From: JBFWWW01 sp050245975
GTDB taxonomy: Bacteria > Pseudomonadota > Alphaproteobacteria > Rhizobiales > Hyphomicrobiaceae
Assembly (NCBI GenBank): GCA_050245975.1
Contig: JBFWWW010000061.1
Location: 1 to 18,755, forward strand
Direction: 5' to 3'
DNA length: 18,755 nucleotides
In this document: in pieces, positions 7,390 to 15,751 of the stretch
How the letters are laid out: each line of letters starts with the position of its first letter
Numbering within the stretch: the first letter of the stretch is position 1
The notes under the pieces: generated by a model
What the model was told of the DNA's origin: nothing
Database searches by the model: none
The model's input: the letters and a program-made list of their open reading frames with translations, nothing else
Position numbers and translations under genes: made by a program

Positions 7390-7794
7390 TTAGGGCGTCA
7401 TCCCGGACTTTTGTCCAGCGGCTGCACATAGTGCCAGCACGGCGGATTTAACGGCCGCATCGCTGAATGGCTTGTCAATGATCGGCATCGACAGAAACCT
7501 CGCCTCTATCCCGCTCTTGGTGTATCCGCTCAGAAACGCGAAGGGGATCGACAAGGACATGAGACGGTCTGCGGCAGGCCAGATCTTTTCTCGTCCGACC
7601 TGCACATCGAGAAGCGCGGCATCGAACGCGGATCCGGTATCGATGGCAGCCAGCGCCTCGCTCAGGCTCGACGCCGTGCCGACAACGACGCAGCCGAGAT
7701 TTTCAACGACATCCTGGAGACTCATGAGCACGAGCGGCTCGTCTTCAACCAGCAGAAGCCTGAACCCGCGAAAGGGGTCTGCATCCTCACCCAT
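7390..7794 (-). CDS. Stand-alone response regulator receiver protein
   Basis: This is a single-domain CheY-like phosphorylation switch of 134 aa. The receiver fold is clear: RLLLVEDEPLVLMSL with the acidic pocket (Glu17, Asp18, Glu19), phospho-acceptor Asp63 in LLDV, switch residue Ser89 in FLSGY, and Lys108 in DKPF. There is no output domain and no histidine kinase in the window, so its partner must be elsewhere. I prefer the ATG at 7794, which has GAAG 6 bp upstream; a GTG at 7806 is an alternative start with its GGAG placed too close. Proteins of this kind are abundant in rhizobia, where they often act in phosphorelays. The position next to molybdenum genes does not by itself prove a link. 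Confidence 0.82.
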   Translation of the reverse strand: MGEDADPFRGFRLLLVEDEPLVLMSLQDVVENLGCVVVGTASSLSEALAAIDTGSAFDAALLDVQVGREKIWPAADRLMSLSIPFAFLSGYTKSGIEARFLSMPIIDKPFSDAAVKSAVLALCAAAGQKSGMTP

Positions 7795-7868
7795 GCTGTA
7801 CTTCACGCTCCGGTTGCCGCGCCGAGCAGGCGATGCGGACGAGGTTCGCTCGGCCGGGAGTGATAGTC

Positions 7869-7883
7869 CGCCATAGCATGGCG
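7869..7883. repeat. Short perfect inverted repeat
   Basis: CGCCAT and ATGGCG form a perfect 6-bp stem with a 3-base loop, 27 bp past the stop codon of the outer-membrane protein gene. It could form a small hairpin at the 3' end of that transcript, but no T-run follows on the - strand, so it is not a canonical intrinsic terminator. Confidence 0.4.
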
Positions 7884-7910
7884 AACAAGCCCCAATCGAT
7901 GCGCGCGGAC

Positions 7911-9200
7911 CTAGTTTCCGAACCGATACTTAAAGCCGGCGGTGAGTTCCAACTGGGAGGAACTGAGCTCGATGGTGTGGGCCGCATTGCCAATGGCCGC
8001 GAGTTCCGCTCCGCTGATGCTGCTGTTCGGCGCATAGATAGCAGCAAATTCCAGATCGAGGCTTGGCGCGAGCCGCCAGGTTGCGCCAGCTGTCAGGTGA
8101 TGCTGCGTCGTGTAGGGCAGCAGGATATTCGTCGTTACGTCGGCCGACTTGATAGGGCTGGTATTGTAGGAATATCCAGCCCGCAGTGTCAGGGAGTCGG
8201 ATATCCGATATTCAACACCCAGCTTGGCGATATCGATATCGCGCCAGCCGAAGCCCGGACCGTCCGCCGCGCCGAGCAGGCCAGGGCTTGACGATGAATT
8301 GGCGAGTGCCGCCGTCCCGCTGTACCAGATGCGCTTATAGTCCAGCATGACGGTCAGGGCCGGAGAGACATCGTACGCGACGCCGACCTGCGCGGTCGCG
8401 GGAATGTCGAACGAACCGCCATCGGCCAACAGGCCCCTATAGTCCTCGAAGCGAGACATCCAGATCGGTGTCGACCCGGCCAGCCCGAACCGCAACGATG
8501 GTGTCAGGCTCCACTCGATACCTGCGCGCAGACCGCCTCCCCACGAGAGATCAGTATTGCGGTTTGTCAGATTGCCGGGGTCGCTGGAGGTCAGCGGCAG
8601 CGCTGAAAGTCCCTTCACCTCCAGCGTCTGCAGCGCAACGACCGGAGCGATGCCGACCGACAGATTGCCGAACCGTTTGGCGCCGGCGATCGAGTAGAAG
8701 TATTGCTGCAGATTGAGGCCGGCTTTTCCGCCGCAGAAGACGCCCGATGCGCAGGCATTCGCCGTTGCGCCCTGATACTCGCTGTTGATGCCGGAATTGC
8801 TGTAGCTGGTCGTTGTTACAACATCAAAAAACGGCAGCCAGTTGAACCGGTAGGTCGATGCGGAATTGGTGACGAGGAACCAGTTGTTCTCGCTTTCGAG
8901 CGGTCCGCTTGGCGTGAAGCCCGCGGCGCCGGTACCCTCAATCTGGCGCTTCGCATAAAGCCCGGAGAACGAGTAGATGATTTCGGTCGGGGCATGAATG
9001 ATGCCGGCGGGGTTGAGAGACGCCGCCGTCCCGTCACGGCTGTCAGCGACACCGGCGCCAGCCAGGCCCTGCTGCCGGGCGCCATATCCGGTCTGGAAGT
9101 AGCCGTCGGTGGCAGCGGCGGGGCAAGCACACACAGTTGCGACGGCGAAAACGGCCGCAAAACTGCTGATCGTACGCCTCAGCCACATCCCAATACGCAT
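7911..9200 (-). CDS. FadL/OmpP1/TodX-family outer-membrane protein
   Basis: This is a predicted outer-membrane beta-barrel for uptake of hydrophobic molecules. The 429-aa protein has a signal peptide (MRIGMWLRR, then a hydrophobic stretch) with likely cleavage after PAAA (residue 30). The mature N-terminus shows the FadL hatch pattern: GYGARQQGLAGAGVADSRDGTAA, then SLNPAGI. The rest is alternating aromatic/polar strands (for example YRISDSLTLRAGYSYN) ending in LTAGFKYRFGN. I chose ATG at 9200, which has GGGG 6 bp upstream; an in-frame GTG at 9239 would put extra residues before the signal peptide. It lies 111 bp after soeC on the same strand with no clear terminator between, so it may be the last gene of the sulfur-oxidation operon. 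The transported substrate is unknown; hydrophobic sulfur compounds are only a guess from context. Confidence 0.85.
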   Translation of the reverse strand: MRIGMWLRRTISSFAAVFAVATVCACPAAATDGYFQTGYGARQQGLAGAGVADSRDGTAASLNPAGIIHAPTEIIYSFSGLYAKRQIEGTGAAGFTPSGPLESENNWFLVTNSASTYRFNWLPFFDVVTTTSYSNSGINSEYQGATANACASGVFCGGKAGLNLQQYFYSIAGAKRFGNLSVGIAPVVALQTLEVKGLSALPLTSSDPGNLTNRNTDLSWGGGLRAGIEWSLTPSLRFGLAGSTPIWMSRFEDYRGLLADGGSFDIPATAQVGVAYDVSPALTVMLDYKRIWYSGTAALANSSSSPGLLGAADGPGFGWRDIDIAKLGVEYRISDSLTLRAGYSYNTSPIKSADVTTNILLPYTTQHHLTAGATWRLAPSLDLEFAAIYAPNSSISGAELAAIGNAAHTIELSSSQLELTAGFKYRFGN

Positions 9201-9311
9201 GCTCTGCCCCAACAAGAGACCGGCGGGGGCGCCGCTCACTCCGAATGAATAGCAGCTGGAGCGGGCGTCGCGTGTTGCTCGCTCACAACACCGGTCGCCA
9301 TTTTGGGCAGA

Positions 9312-10259
9312 TCAGGCTGCCTGGCGGCCGTAGTAGAGCATCACGACGTGTTCGGCCTCGGCGAAAAACAGCCAGCGCTCGAACACGACGCCCACGGCGA
9401 CCGACAGTGCGGCGATAACGGCGAGCAGGAGGTCCGCGATCGGGTTGAAAAGGATCGAGAGCAGGCTTGCGGCGATGGGGATAAGGAAGGCTGTGATCAC
9501 GGTCATGCGCCGCAAACGCTTGGCGTGTTTGCGCGCGATCGCATATCCCATCTCGCGCATGACGTAGTTGGGCTGGGTGTGCGGCGGGTCGAGCACGCGC
9601 ACCGTGCCGAACCGGCCGAGACCGGTTGCCGAGCCGATGGTGTGGTCGCGCGGGGCTTCATCGATCGTTCGCCAATAGAGCAGCTTGAGGACCATGGCCA
9701 CCGCCAGGAAGCCTGCGGCCAGCGCTGCCGCCGGCACCCAGGTGACGCCGAACAGCTCCAACACCAGATTGAGCAGCACGGCGCCTGTCGCGAGCGCGAG
9801 GGCGAGATAGATCGGCGTGACGAGCGTCTGGTTCCAGGCGCGGATGGTTGTGAGCGACTGATAGATCATGCCGGTGCACCAGACGGTCGCGAGACCAAGG
9901 AGCGCGGCAAGCAATGCCAGCAGCGAAAAGATCCCGTCGTCGGTTTCGAAGAACACCCAGGCGAATGCGACAAGACCGGCCGGGACATAGGTCGCGACGG
10001 CCAGGACGCCTTCGCGCGAGAGCCACGACGACCGCCACTGGCTGAAAGCGCGCCAGGCGCGCTCCGGACGACCAAGGTGAAGGGTTGAGGATAAGAGCCC
10101 GGCGGTGATCAACCCGAACGCCAGCGTCCAGGCAACGAAGCCGAACCACCGCTCCGGGTTGAGAAGTCCGAAGCTGGCAAAGAGCCCAAGCCAGATGAGC
10201 AGGCCGTAGCCCGCGCCCGAGGCCGTCGTGAAGAGGATTACAGAATAGGCAGGATGCAT
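9312..10259 (-). CDS. soeC: DmsC-like membrane anchor of sulfite dehydrogenase
   Basis: This is the integral-membrane subunit that anchors the molybdenum and iron-sulfur subunits and exchanges electrons with quinone. The 315-aa product shows eight hydrophobic helices (about residues 6-33, 39-60, 84-104, 110-133, 152-175, 180-202, 245-264 and 270-298), the layout of the DmsC anchor family. The motifs TLHLGRPERAWRAFSQWRSS and SWLSREG are typical of that family. It starts 21 bp after soeB and is the third gene of soeABC. The name follows from the similarity of SoeA; the anchor alone would only be called a DMSO reductase-type anchor. Confidence 0.8.
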   Translation of the reverse strand: MHPAYSVILFTTASGAGYGLLIWLGLFASFGLLNPERWFGFVAWTLAFGLITAGLLSSTLHLGRPERAWRAFSQWRSSWLSREGVLAVATYVPAGLVAFAWVFFETDDGIFSLLALLAALLGLATVWCTGMIYQSLTTIRAWNQTLVTPIYLALALATGAVLLNLVLELFGVTWVPAAALAAGFLAVAMVLKLLYWRTIDEAPRDHTIGSATGLGRFGTVRVLDPPHTQPNYVMREMGYAIARKHAKRLRRMTVITAFLIPIAASLLSILFNPIADLLLAVIAALSVAVGVVFERWLFFAEAEHVVMLYYGRQAA

Positions 10260-10280
10260 TTCGGTGTTCTGTGTTGGAGC

Positions 10281-11030
10281 TCAGACGGCGGAGAGCATGC
10301 GGTCTGCCCAGGCAAACAGCTTCTCGACGGCGGAACCGGTGGCGACGGGTGTTGCCTGATCCGGCGTTGCCACCGTGGTCGCGGCGTCTCGCCGTGGGCG
10401 TGGCGGCAGGTACTTGTTGACCGGTTTGTAGCCGAACTCCGGCATCAGGTCGAAGCCCTCGCGTTCCGCAACGAGCTTGGAGACGTCGCTGCCGGGATCG
10501 CCCAGATCGCCATAGTGCCGCGCCCCCGTCGGACAGGCTCTAACACAGGCGGGGATACGATCCTCAGGTGCGAACGTCTCGTTATAGATGCGGTCAACGC
10601 ACAGCGTGCACTTCTTCATGACGCCCTGGGCGTAGTCATATTCCCGCGCCCCGTAAGGGCAGGCCCATGAGCACAACTTGCAACCGATGCACGTGTCGGG
10701 GTTGACGAGAACGATGCCGTCCTCGCCTCGCTTGTAGCTTGCGCCGGTGGGGCACACGGTGACGCACGCGGGCGTCTCGCAATGGAGGCAAGACCGCGGG
10801 AAATGAACCGTGCGACTGGTCGCTCCCTCGCCGACATCGTAGGCATGGATGCGGTTCAACCACGCGCCGTGCGGGTCGGCGCCATAGGGCTGCTGGTCGG
10901 ACAGCGGCGCCGAGTAACCCCCGGTGTTCCATTCCTTGCAGCTCGTCGCGCAGGCCTGGCAGCCCACGCAGGTATCGAGATCGATGACGAGCCCGAGCTT
11001 TTTCTCCGTCGTGGCCGGCAATGTGGTCAT
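10281..11030 (-). CDS. soeB: Four-cluster ferredoxin subunit of sulfite dehydrogenase
   Basis: This is the electron-transfer subunit between the molybdenum centre and the membrane anchor. The 249-aa protein has 16 cysteines in the DmsB/NrfC pattern for four [4Fe-4S] clusters: Cys21/24/27/31, Cys81/84/89/93, Cys114/117/120/124 and Cys141/144/162/166. Each block ends in the expected motif (CKEWN, CPTGA, CPYGARE, CPTGARHYG). No signal peptide is visible, consistent with a cytoplasm-facing complex. Its ATG overlaps the soeA stop by 4 bp (ATGA), implying coupled translation in fixed ratio with the catalytic subunit. Confidence 0.87.
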   Translation of the reverse strand: MTTLPATTEKKLGLVIDLDTCVGCQACATSCKEWNTGGYSAPLSDQQPYGADPHGAWLNRIHAYDVGEGATSRTVHFPRSCLHCETPACVTVCPTGASYKRGEDGIVLVNPDTCIGCKLCSWACPYGAREYDYAQGVMKKCTLCVDRIYNETFAPEDRIPACVRACPTGARHYGDLGDPGSDVSKLVAEREGFDLMPEFGYKPVNKYLPPRPRRDAATTVATPDQATPVATGSAVEKLFAWADRMLSAV

Positions 11031-13906
11031 TGCGCGGCCTCCCGGAACTCGGCGCCGAACACGGAAACGCGTGGCGTCGCAGGATGCGGGGGCTGGTCGA
11101 GCGGTTCGAACCGCGGCCAGGTCTCGTGCGCTTCCTCGGGAAACGCCCTCTCGATGCGCACGCGCAGGTCATACCAAGCCGCCTGCCCGGTGACAGGATC
11201 GCTGTTGGCGTAGCGATAGCCACCGTCGCGCGCCGGCAGAAGCTCGGCGATCAGATGGTTGAGTAGAAAGCCGCGCGTCGCTTCCGGCGCGTCATTGTCG
11301 AGCGCCCAGGCGCCCGCCCGCTTGCCGATGGCGTTCCAAGTCCAGGCCGTGTCGGCATTGACGCCCTCCATCAGACGCACCTGCGCCCGCACGCGTCCGA
11401 TCTGGCTCGTGATCCAGACCCAGTCGTCATCCGAAATGCCGAGCTGCGCCCCGCGCTCGCGGCTGATGTAGAGGCGGTTGGCCGCATGAATCTGGCGCAG
11501 CCATGCGTTCTGCGATCCCCAGGAGTGGTACATCGCCATAGGCCGCTGCGTGATGGCGTACATGGGAAACGACTGCGTATCGACGATGGCGGATTCGAAC
11601 GGGGCATACCAGAACGGCAGCGGATCGAAGTAGGTGGCAATACGCTCGCGATGGGTGGCCGGCGGCTGCACCGCACCGTGCCCTTGCGCGGCGAGCCGGA
11701 AGCGCTGCATCGGCTCGCTGTAAAGCTGGAAGATGATCGGCTCGGCGTTGCCGTTGAACCCTTTGGCGTGCGCGAACTCGAGGTGAGACTTGTTGACGTG
11801 CTTGAAGTAGGTCTGGTCCGGCGCGAGATGGTGAATGCAGAAGCCGCCGTTCTCGATGTAGCGCTCGAGTTGTTTCGGGTTCGGCTTGCCGACGCCAAAC
11901 TCCGTGCCGTCCGCCCCGCGCCAGCCGGCCAGCGGCCCAATGCCCGGCGAGCGTTCGTGATTGACGATGTAATCGGGGTAGCCGCCGGGATATTTAGCCG
12001 TTCCATCGGCATTGGCGAAGCCGGGCAATCGGAGGCGGTGTCCGAGGTCGATGAGGACATCCTGGAACGGCCGGACATCGCGGTCGGGCTTCATCACCGG
12101 ATGCCGGATCGCGTCTGCCGGGCCGTCGGATTCCGAGATCGGCCTGTCGAGGAGCGAGATGCAGTCCCACCGCTCGAGATAGGTGGTGTCGGGAAGCACA
12201 AGGTCGGAGTAGGCGACCATCTCGGAGGCGTATGCGTCCGAATAGATGATCTTCGGAATCCGATAGTCGCCGGTCTCGGGGTTCTTGGCGGTCAGATGGT
12301 CGAGCGTCGCCGACGTGTCCATGGCCGAGTTCCAGCTCATGTTGGCCATGTACATGAACAGGACGTCGACCGGATAGGGATCGCCCGCTGCCGCATTGGT
12401 CAGGATCATGTGCATGAGCCCATGAGCCGCGAACGGCGCGTCCCAACTGAAGGCTTTGTCGAGGCGCGCGGGCTTGCCCTCGGCATCGAGAAGCAGGTCC
12501 TCGGGCGCGGTCGGAAATCCGAGGTGCGGACCCGGCAGCGGCTGGCCGGGGACGACATGCTCCGGCTTGCCGCGCGGCTTGAGGCCCGGCGGGATCGTCT
12601 TGGGGTAGGGAGCCTTGTAGCGAAAGCCGCCGGGGCAATCGATCGAACCCAGCAGGATTTGCAGGATGTGAATGAGGCGGCAGGTGTGGAAGCCATTGGA
12701 ATGGGCCGAGATGCCGCGCATGGCGTGCATCGAGACGGGCCGACCGATCATCTTGTCGTGGCGACGGCCGGTCCAATCCGTCCAGGGAATGTCGAGCACG
12801 ACTTCCTGTCTGAAGGCGGCTTCCGCCAGCTCGGCCGCGATGCGCCGGGTCGTGGCGGCGGGGATGCCGGTCTCGCGTTCGGCAGCTTCCGGCGTGTAGC
12901 GTTCGTCGAGATAGCGCTCGGCCATGAGCTGGAAGACAGGAACGACGGACTGTCCCGATGCGAGCCGATACGTGCCCGACAGCGCAGGCTTCACGCTGCT
13001 GTCGTAGGCGCTTTTCGCCGCGCCGGCTGTTTTGCACCAGACCAGTGGTTTTCCGTCCTCGCCGCGTGCAAAGAGACCGTCATCGGCCGAGCCAGGGCTG
13101 CGTATGACGAGCCAGGGCGTATTCGTGTAGCGGATGAGGTAGTCGAGATCGATCTGCTGTGTGCGCAGCAGCTCATGGATGAGGGCGGCGACGAACATCC
13201 CGTCGGTTCCCGGCTTGATGCCGAGCCATTCGTCCGCGATGGCGTTGTAGCCGGTGCGTACAGGATTGATCGAGACGACTTTCGCGCCCCGTTTCTTCAA
13301 GCGGCCGAGGCCGATCTTGATCGGGTTCGACGCATGGTCCTCTGCCACGCCAAACAGCAGGAAGTAGCGTGTGAGGTTCCAGTCGGGCTCCCCGAACTCC
13401 CAGAACGAGCCGCCGAACGTGTAGAGACCGGCTGCGGCCATGTTGACCGAGCAAAAGCCGCCATGAGCGGCATAGTTGGGCGTGCCGAACTGCATCGCCC
13501 ACCATCCAGTGAGCGACTGGCTCTGGTCGCGGCCCGTGAAGAACGCAAGCTTGCGCGGATCCGTTTTGCGGACCTGTCCCATCCAGCTCGTCGCAAGCGT
13601 CAGGGCCTCGTCCCAGGAAATTTCCTTGAATTCGCCCGACCCGCGGGGGCCGACACGCAGCAGCGGCGCGCGCAGGCGCGCAGGTGAATAGTGCTGCATG
13701 ATCCCGGCCGAACCCTTGCCGCACAAAACTCCACGGTTCACGGGATGGTCGCGGTTGCCGTCGATGTAGCGGACCTTGCCGTCCTTGATGTGCACGCGGA
13801 TGCCGCAGCGGCAGGCGCACATGTAGCAGGTCGGGTATTTGATTTCGTCTGCGGAGGGTTCTGAATAGGCGACAGTCGGTTCCATCTTTGCGTGGGTTCT
13901 TTCCAA
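11027..13906 (-). CDS. soeA: Molybdopterin sulfite dehydrogenase catalytic subunit
   Basis: This DMSO-reductase-family enzyme likely oxidises sulfite to sulfate in the cytoplasm. It has 959 aa, close to SoeA length. An N-terminal [4Fe-4S] site is visible as Cys27-X2-Cys30-X3-Cys34-X27-Cys62, followed by the fold's RLRAPLLR and ISWDEAL. Cys152 in GGFCSVN is the likely molybdenum ligand, as in the polysulfide/thiosulfate reductase branch. No Tat signal precedes the cluster, which separates it from PhsA/PsrA and fits SoeA. The first in-frame start is a TTG at 13906, directly after the soxB stop, with an AAGG 7 bp upstream; an ATG at 13885 is the alternative but has weaker ribosome binding. soeB overlaps by 4 bp. 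The sulfite role is inferred from family resemblance and the neighbouring soxB; another sulfur or selenium oxyanion substrate is possible. Confidence 0.8.
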   Translation of the reverse strand: MERTHAKMEPTVAYSEPSADEIKYPTCYMCACRCGIRVHIKDGKVRYIDGNRDHPVNRGVLCGKGSAGIMQHYSPARLRAPLLRVGPRGSGEFKEISWDEALTLATSWMGQVRKTDPRKLAFFTGRDQSQSLTGWWAMQFGTPNYAAHGGFCSVNMAAAGLYTFGGSFWEFGEPDWNLTRYFLLFGVAEDHASNPIKIGLGRLKKRGAKVVSINPVRTGYNAIADEWLGIKPGTDGMFVAALIHELLRTQQIDLDYLIRYTNTPWLVIRSPGSADDGLFARGEDGKPLVWCKTAGAAKSAYDSSVKPALSGTYRLASGQSVVPVFQLMAERYLDERYTPEAAERETGIPAATTRRIAAELAEAAFRQEVVLDIPWTDWTGRRHDKMIGRPVSMHAMRGISAHSNGFHTCRLIHILQILLGSIDCPGGFRYKAPYPKTIPPGLKPRGKPEHVVPGQPLPGPHLGFPTAPEDLLLDAEGKPARLDKAFSWDAPFAAHGLMHMILTNAAAGDPYPVDVLFMYMANMSWNSAMDTSATLDHLTAKNPETGDYRIPKIIYSDAYASEMVAYSDLVLPDTTYLERWDCISLLDRPISESDGPADAIRHPVMKPDRDVRPFQDVLIDLGHRLRLPGFANADGTAKYPGGYPDYIVNHERSPGIGPLAGWRGADGTEFGVGKPNPKQLERYIENGGFCIHHLAPDQTYFKHVNKSHLEFAHAKGFNGNAEPIIFQLYSEPMQRFRLAAQGHGAVQPPATHRERIATYFDPLPFWYAPFESAIVDTQSFPMYAITQRPMAMYHSWGSQNAWLRQIHAANRLYISRERGAQLGISDDDWVWITSQIGRVRAQVRLMEGVNADTAWTWNAIGKRAGAWALDNDAPEATRGFLLNHLIAELLPARDGGYRYANSDPVTGQAAWYDLRVRIERAFPEEAHETWPRFEPLDQPPHPATPRVSVFGAEFREAAQ

Positions 13907-15610
13907 TCATCCGCCTTTTACGGCGACAGTTTCGGCTTCATCGAGTCGAATGGTTTTCTTCTTCTTGAGATAGTCGCCGACGACATCCCAGATCGGCGGG
14001 CCTTCCGTGTCCCGGTTGATCGAGGCCCAGCCCGCGACAGCATAGTCCTTCGTAGCCTCGATCGGCCGGTCTGTGCGCAGAAGCCGCATGTTGCCGATGC
14101 GGTTGCCGATGGTCTTGCCGACGTCGCAGGTGAAGGCGAGGCCGCCGACCCGCACCATGTCCCCGCCCTGCTGGTAGTAAGGATTCTCGTTGAAGAGGTT
14201 GTCGGCGACATCCTCCAGGATTTCCTTCAACCGCTGGCCGGAAAGGGTCGTCCGGTAGCACTGGGGATAGGTGATGGCGGTGGCGTTGAAGACGTCCTCC
14301 CAGGTGATGTCCTGCCCGGGCAGCAGCGATGTTCCCCAGCGGAAGCCTGGCGACAGGGCGATCTCGGCGTCCCGCTCCTGCAGGATGGCATCGCAGATGA
14401 GATCGTCGAACGTGCCGTTGAAGTTGCCGCGACGATAGAGCAGCGTCTCCGTGCGTGCCAGCGGGGTTTTGAGGCGGTCGAGATGCGGCGCCCTGATCTC
14501 TTGCACCAGACGCGCCATGTCCGGGTCCGGCTTTATGGCGTCCGACAGGACCGGGATGAGGCTGTAGCTGAAATCCGCAATGCGCTTGTTCTGCACATCG
14601 ATATCGAGGCGCGAGAGGAATTTTCCGCTCGATCCGGAAGCGACGAGCAACGTGCCGTTGACTTTCAGCGGTTGCGGCAAGGCGTCGTGCGTGTGGCCGG
14701 TCAGGATGATGTCGAGGCCTTCGATTCGGCCGGCCAGCTTGCGGTCGACGTCGAACCCGTTGTGCGACAGCAACACGACAACGGCAGCGCCGGCGCGCCG
14801 TGCTGCCGCGACGCTCTCCCTGATCCTGGTCTCGCGAATGCCGAATGACCAGTTCGGCACCATCCAGCGCGGGTTTGCGATGGGCGTGAATGGAAAGGCC
14901 TGCCCGATGACGGCGATCGGCACGCCGCCCTTCTCGAACATGCGCATGGAGACAAAGGCGGGCTCGAGCCATTCGTCGTTGAAGACGTTGGCGGCAAGGA
15001 AAGCGGCTTTGCACTCGCCCTGCCGGGTCTTGTCCCCGAAAATCTGGAGAAGGCGCTCCTCGCCCAGGGTGAATTCCCAATGACCCGTTGTCGCCTCGAT
15101 ACCGAGGGCGTTGACGATGCGGACCATGTCGGCCCCCTTCGTCTGCAGGGCCGTATAGGAGCCCTGCATGGTGTCGCCGCCGTCGAGCAGCAGCACGTTC
15201 TCGGACCGTCGTTCCGACCGTATCGCATTGATGAGGCGCGCCATGCGGTCCATGCCGCCGACCTTGCCGTATTCGCGCGCCAGCGCTGTGAAGTCCTCGT
15301 CCGTCAGCATGTAAGCCTGGGCGGTGCCTGGCTTGATGCCGAAATGATTTAGAAAGGCCTCGCCCGTGAGATGCGGCGGCTGCCCCTTGGAAGCGCCGAC
15401 ACCGATATTGACCGACGGTTCGCGAAAGTAGATCGGCATGACCTGGGCGTGACAGTCCGCCATGTGCAGGATCGTCACTTGGCCCTTCGGCGTGAACCCC
15501 AGGAGTTCGGCTTCGGAAAGCTGCTGCTTCTGAGCGAGTGCCTTGAGCGGCCGTCCGGCAATGGTCGCAGCGGCAGAGGCGACGGCCAGAAAATCGCGTC
15601 GAGAAAGCAT
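13907..15610 (-). CDS. soxB: SoxB thiosulfohydrolase (Tat-exported)
   Basis: SoxB hydrolyses the sulfonate from the SoxYZ-bound cysteine-S-thiosulfonate in the periplasm, releasing sulfate. The 567-aa protein has a Tat signal with SRRDFL (residues 3-8) and a hydrophobic stretch ending near residue 27. The dimanganese metallophosphatase-like core is complete: Asp52/His54 (MADCH), Asp146 (DGGDTMQG), His177 in the SoxB-type TGHWEF, His283 (LSHNG), His306/His308 (TGHTHD). The C-terminal block ENPYYQQGGDMVRVGGL (about 475-491) and the VAGWAS motif are SoxB hallmarks that set it apart from 5'-nucleotidases. I chose ATG at 15610, with AGGA 8 bp upstream, so that the Tat motif sits at the very start; ATG 15649 is an alternative. 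The stop directly abuts the soeA start. No soxXA, soxYZ or soxCD is in the window. Confidence 0.88.
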   Translation of the reverse strand: MLSRRDFLAVASAAATIAGRPLKALAQKQQLSEAELLGFTPKGQVTILHMADCHAQVMPIYFREPSVNIGVGASKGQPPHLTGEAFLNHFGIKPGTAQAYMLTDEDFTALAREYGKVGGMDRMARLINAIRSERRSENVLLLDGGDTMQGSYTALQTKGADMVRIVNALGIEATTGHWEFTLGEERLLQIFGDKTRQGECKAAFLAANVFNDEWLEPAFVSMRMFEKGGVPIAVIGQAFPFTPIANPRWMVPNWSFGIRETRIRESVAAARRAGAAVVVLLSHNGFDVDRKLAGRIEGLDIILTGHTHDALPQPLKVNGTLLVASGSSGKFLSRLDIDVQNKRIADFSYSLIPVLSDAIKPDPDMARLVQEIRAPHLDRLKTPLARTETLLYRRGNFNGTFDDLICDAILQERDAEIALSPGFRWGTSLLPGQDITWEDVFNATAITYPQCYRTTLSGQRLKEILEDVADNLFNENPYYQQGGDMVRVGGLAFTCDVGKTIGNRIGNMRLLRTDRPIEATKDYAVAGWASINRDTEGPPIWDVVGDYLKKKKTIRLDEAETVAVKGG

Positions 15611-15672
15611 GATGCAATCCTGCTTGGATGGCTGCGCCAACCCGGCCATGCGCCGACGCTGCTGAGGATAAC

Positions 15673-15701
15673 ATCAAAATATGCGAATGTTCGTTCGTCA
15701 A
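15673..15701 (-). promoter_or_regulatory. Putative promoter of soxB-soeABC
   Basis: On the - strand TTGACG (15701-15696), a 17-bp spacer and TTTGAT (15678-15673) form a sigma-70-like promoter about 60 bp before the soxB start, inside the 141-bp gap after the hydrolase gene. It gives soxB-soeABC a start of its own. The -35 box is a 5/6 match, the -10 box only 4/6, so this is tentative. Confidence 0.4.
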
Positions 15702-15751
15702 GGTGCCCCATGCCGTCCGCCGCCAGCGTTCTGGAGTGCAGAACTGCCTTT

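Noticed and set aside
7869..7883. Intrinsic terminator after the outer-membrane protein gene.
   Set aside because: The stem is perfect but short and no T-run follows on the transcribed strand, so it is listed only as an inverted repeat.
11486..13687. A 733-codon open frame on the + strand opposite soeA.
   Set aside because: The opposite strand encodes a clear molybdopterin oxidoreductase with all its motifs; the + frame has a charged, low-complexity Arg/Val/Gly-rich composition typical of antisense frames in GC-rich DNA and no recognisable domain.
13173..13910. A 245-codon - strand frame whose ATG overlaps the soxB stop as ATGA.
   Set aside because: It runs in another frame over the conserved N-terminus of SoeA, has an Arg-rich out-of-frame composition and shows no domain.
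13892..14848. A 318-codon + strand frame opposite soxB.
   Set aside because: It is antisense to the conserved C-terminal half of SoxB and has no domain of its own.
13907..15610. Reading soxB as a generic 5'-nucleotidase/UshA.
   Set aside because: The Tat signal, TGHWEF in place of the nucleotidase GNHEFD, and the YYQQGGDMVRVGG block point to SoxB.
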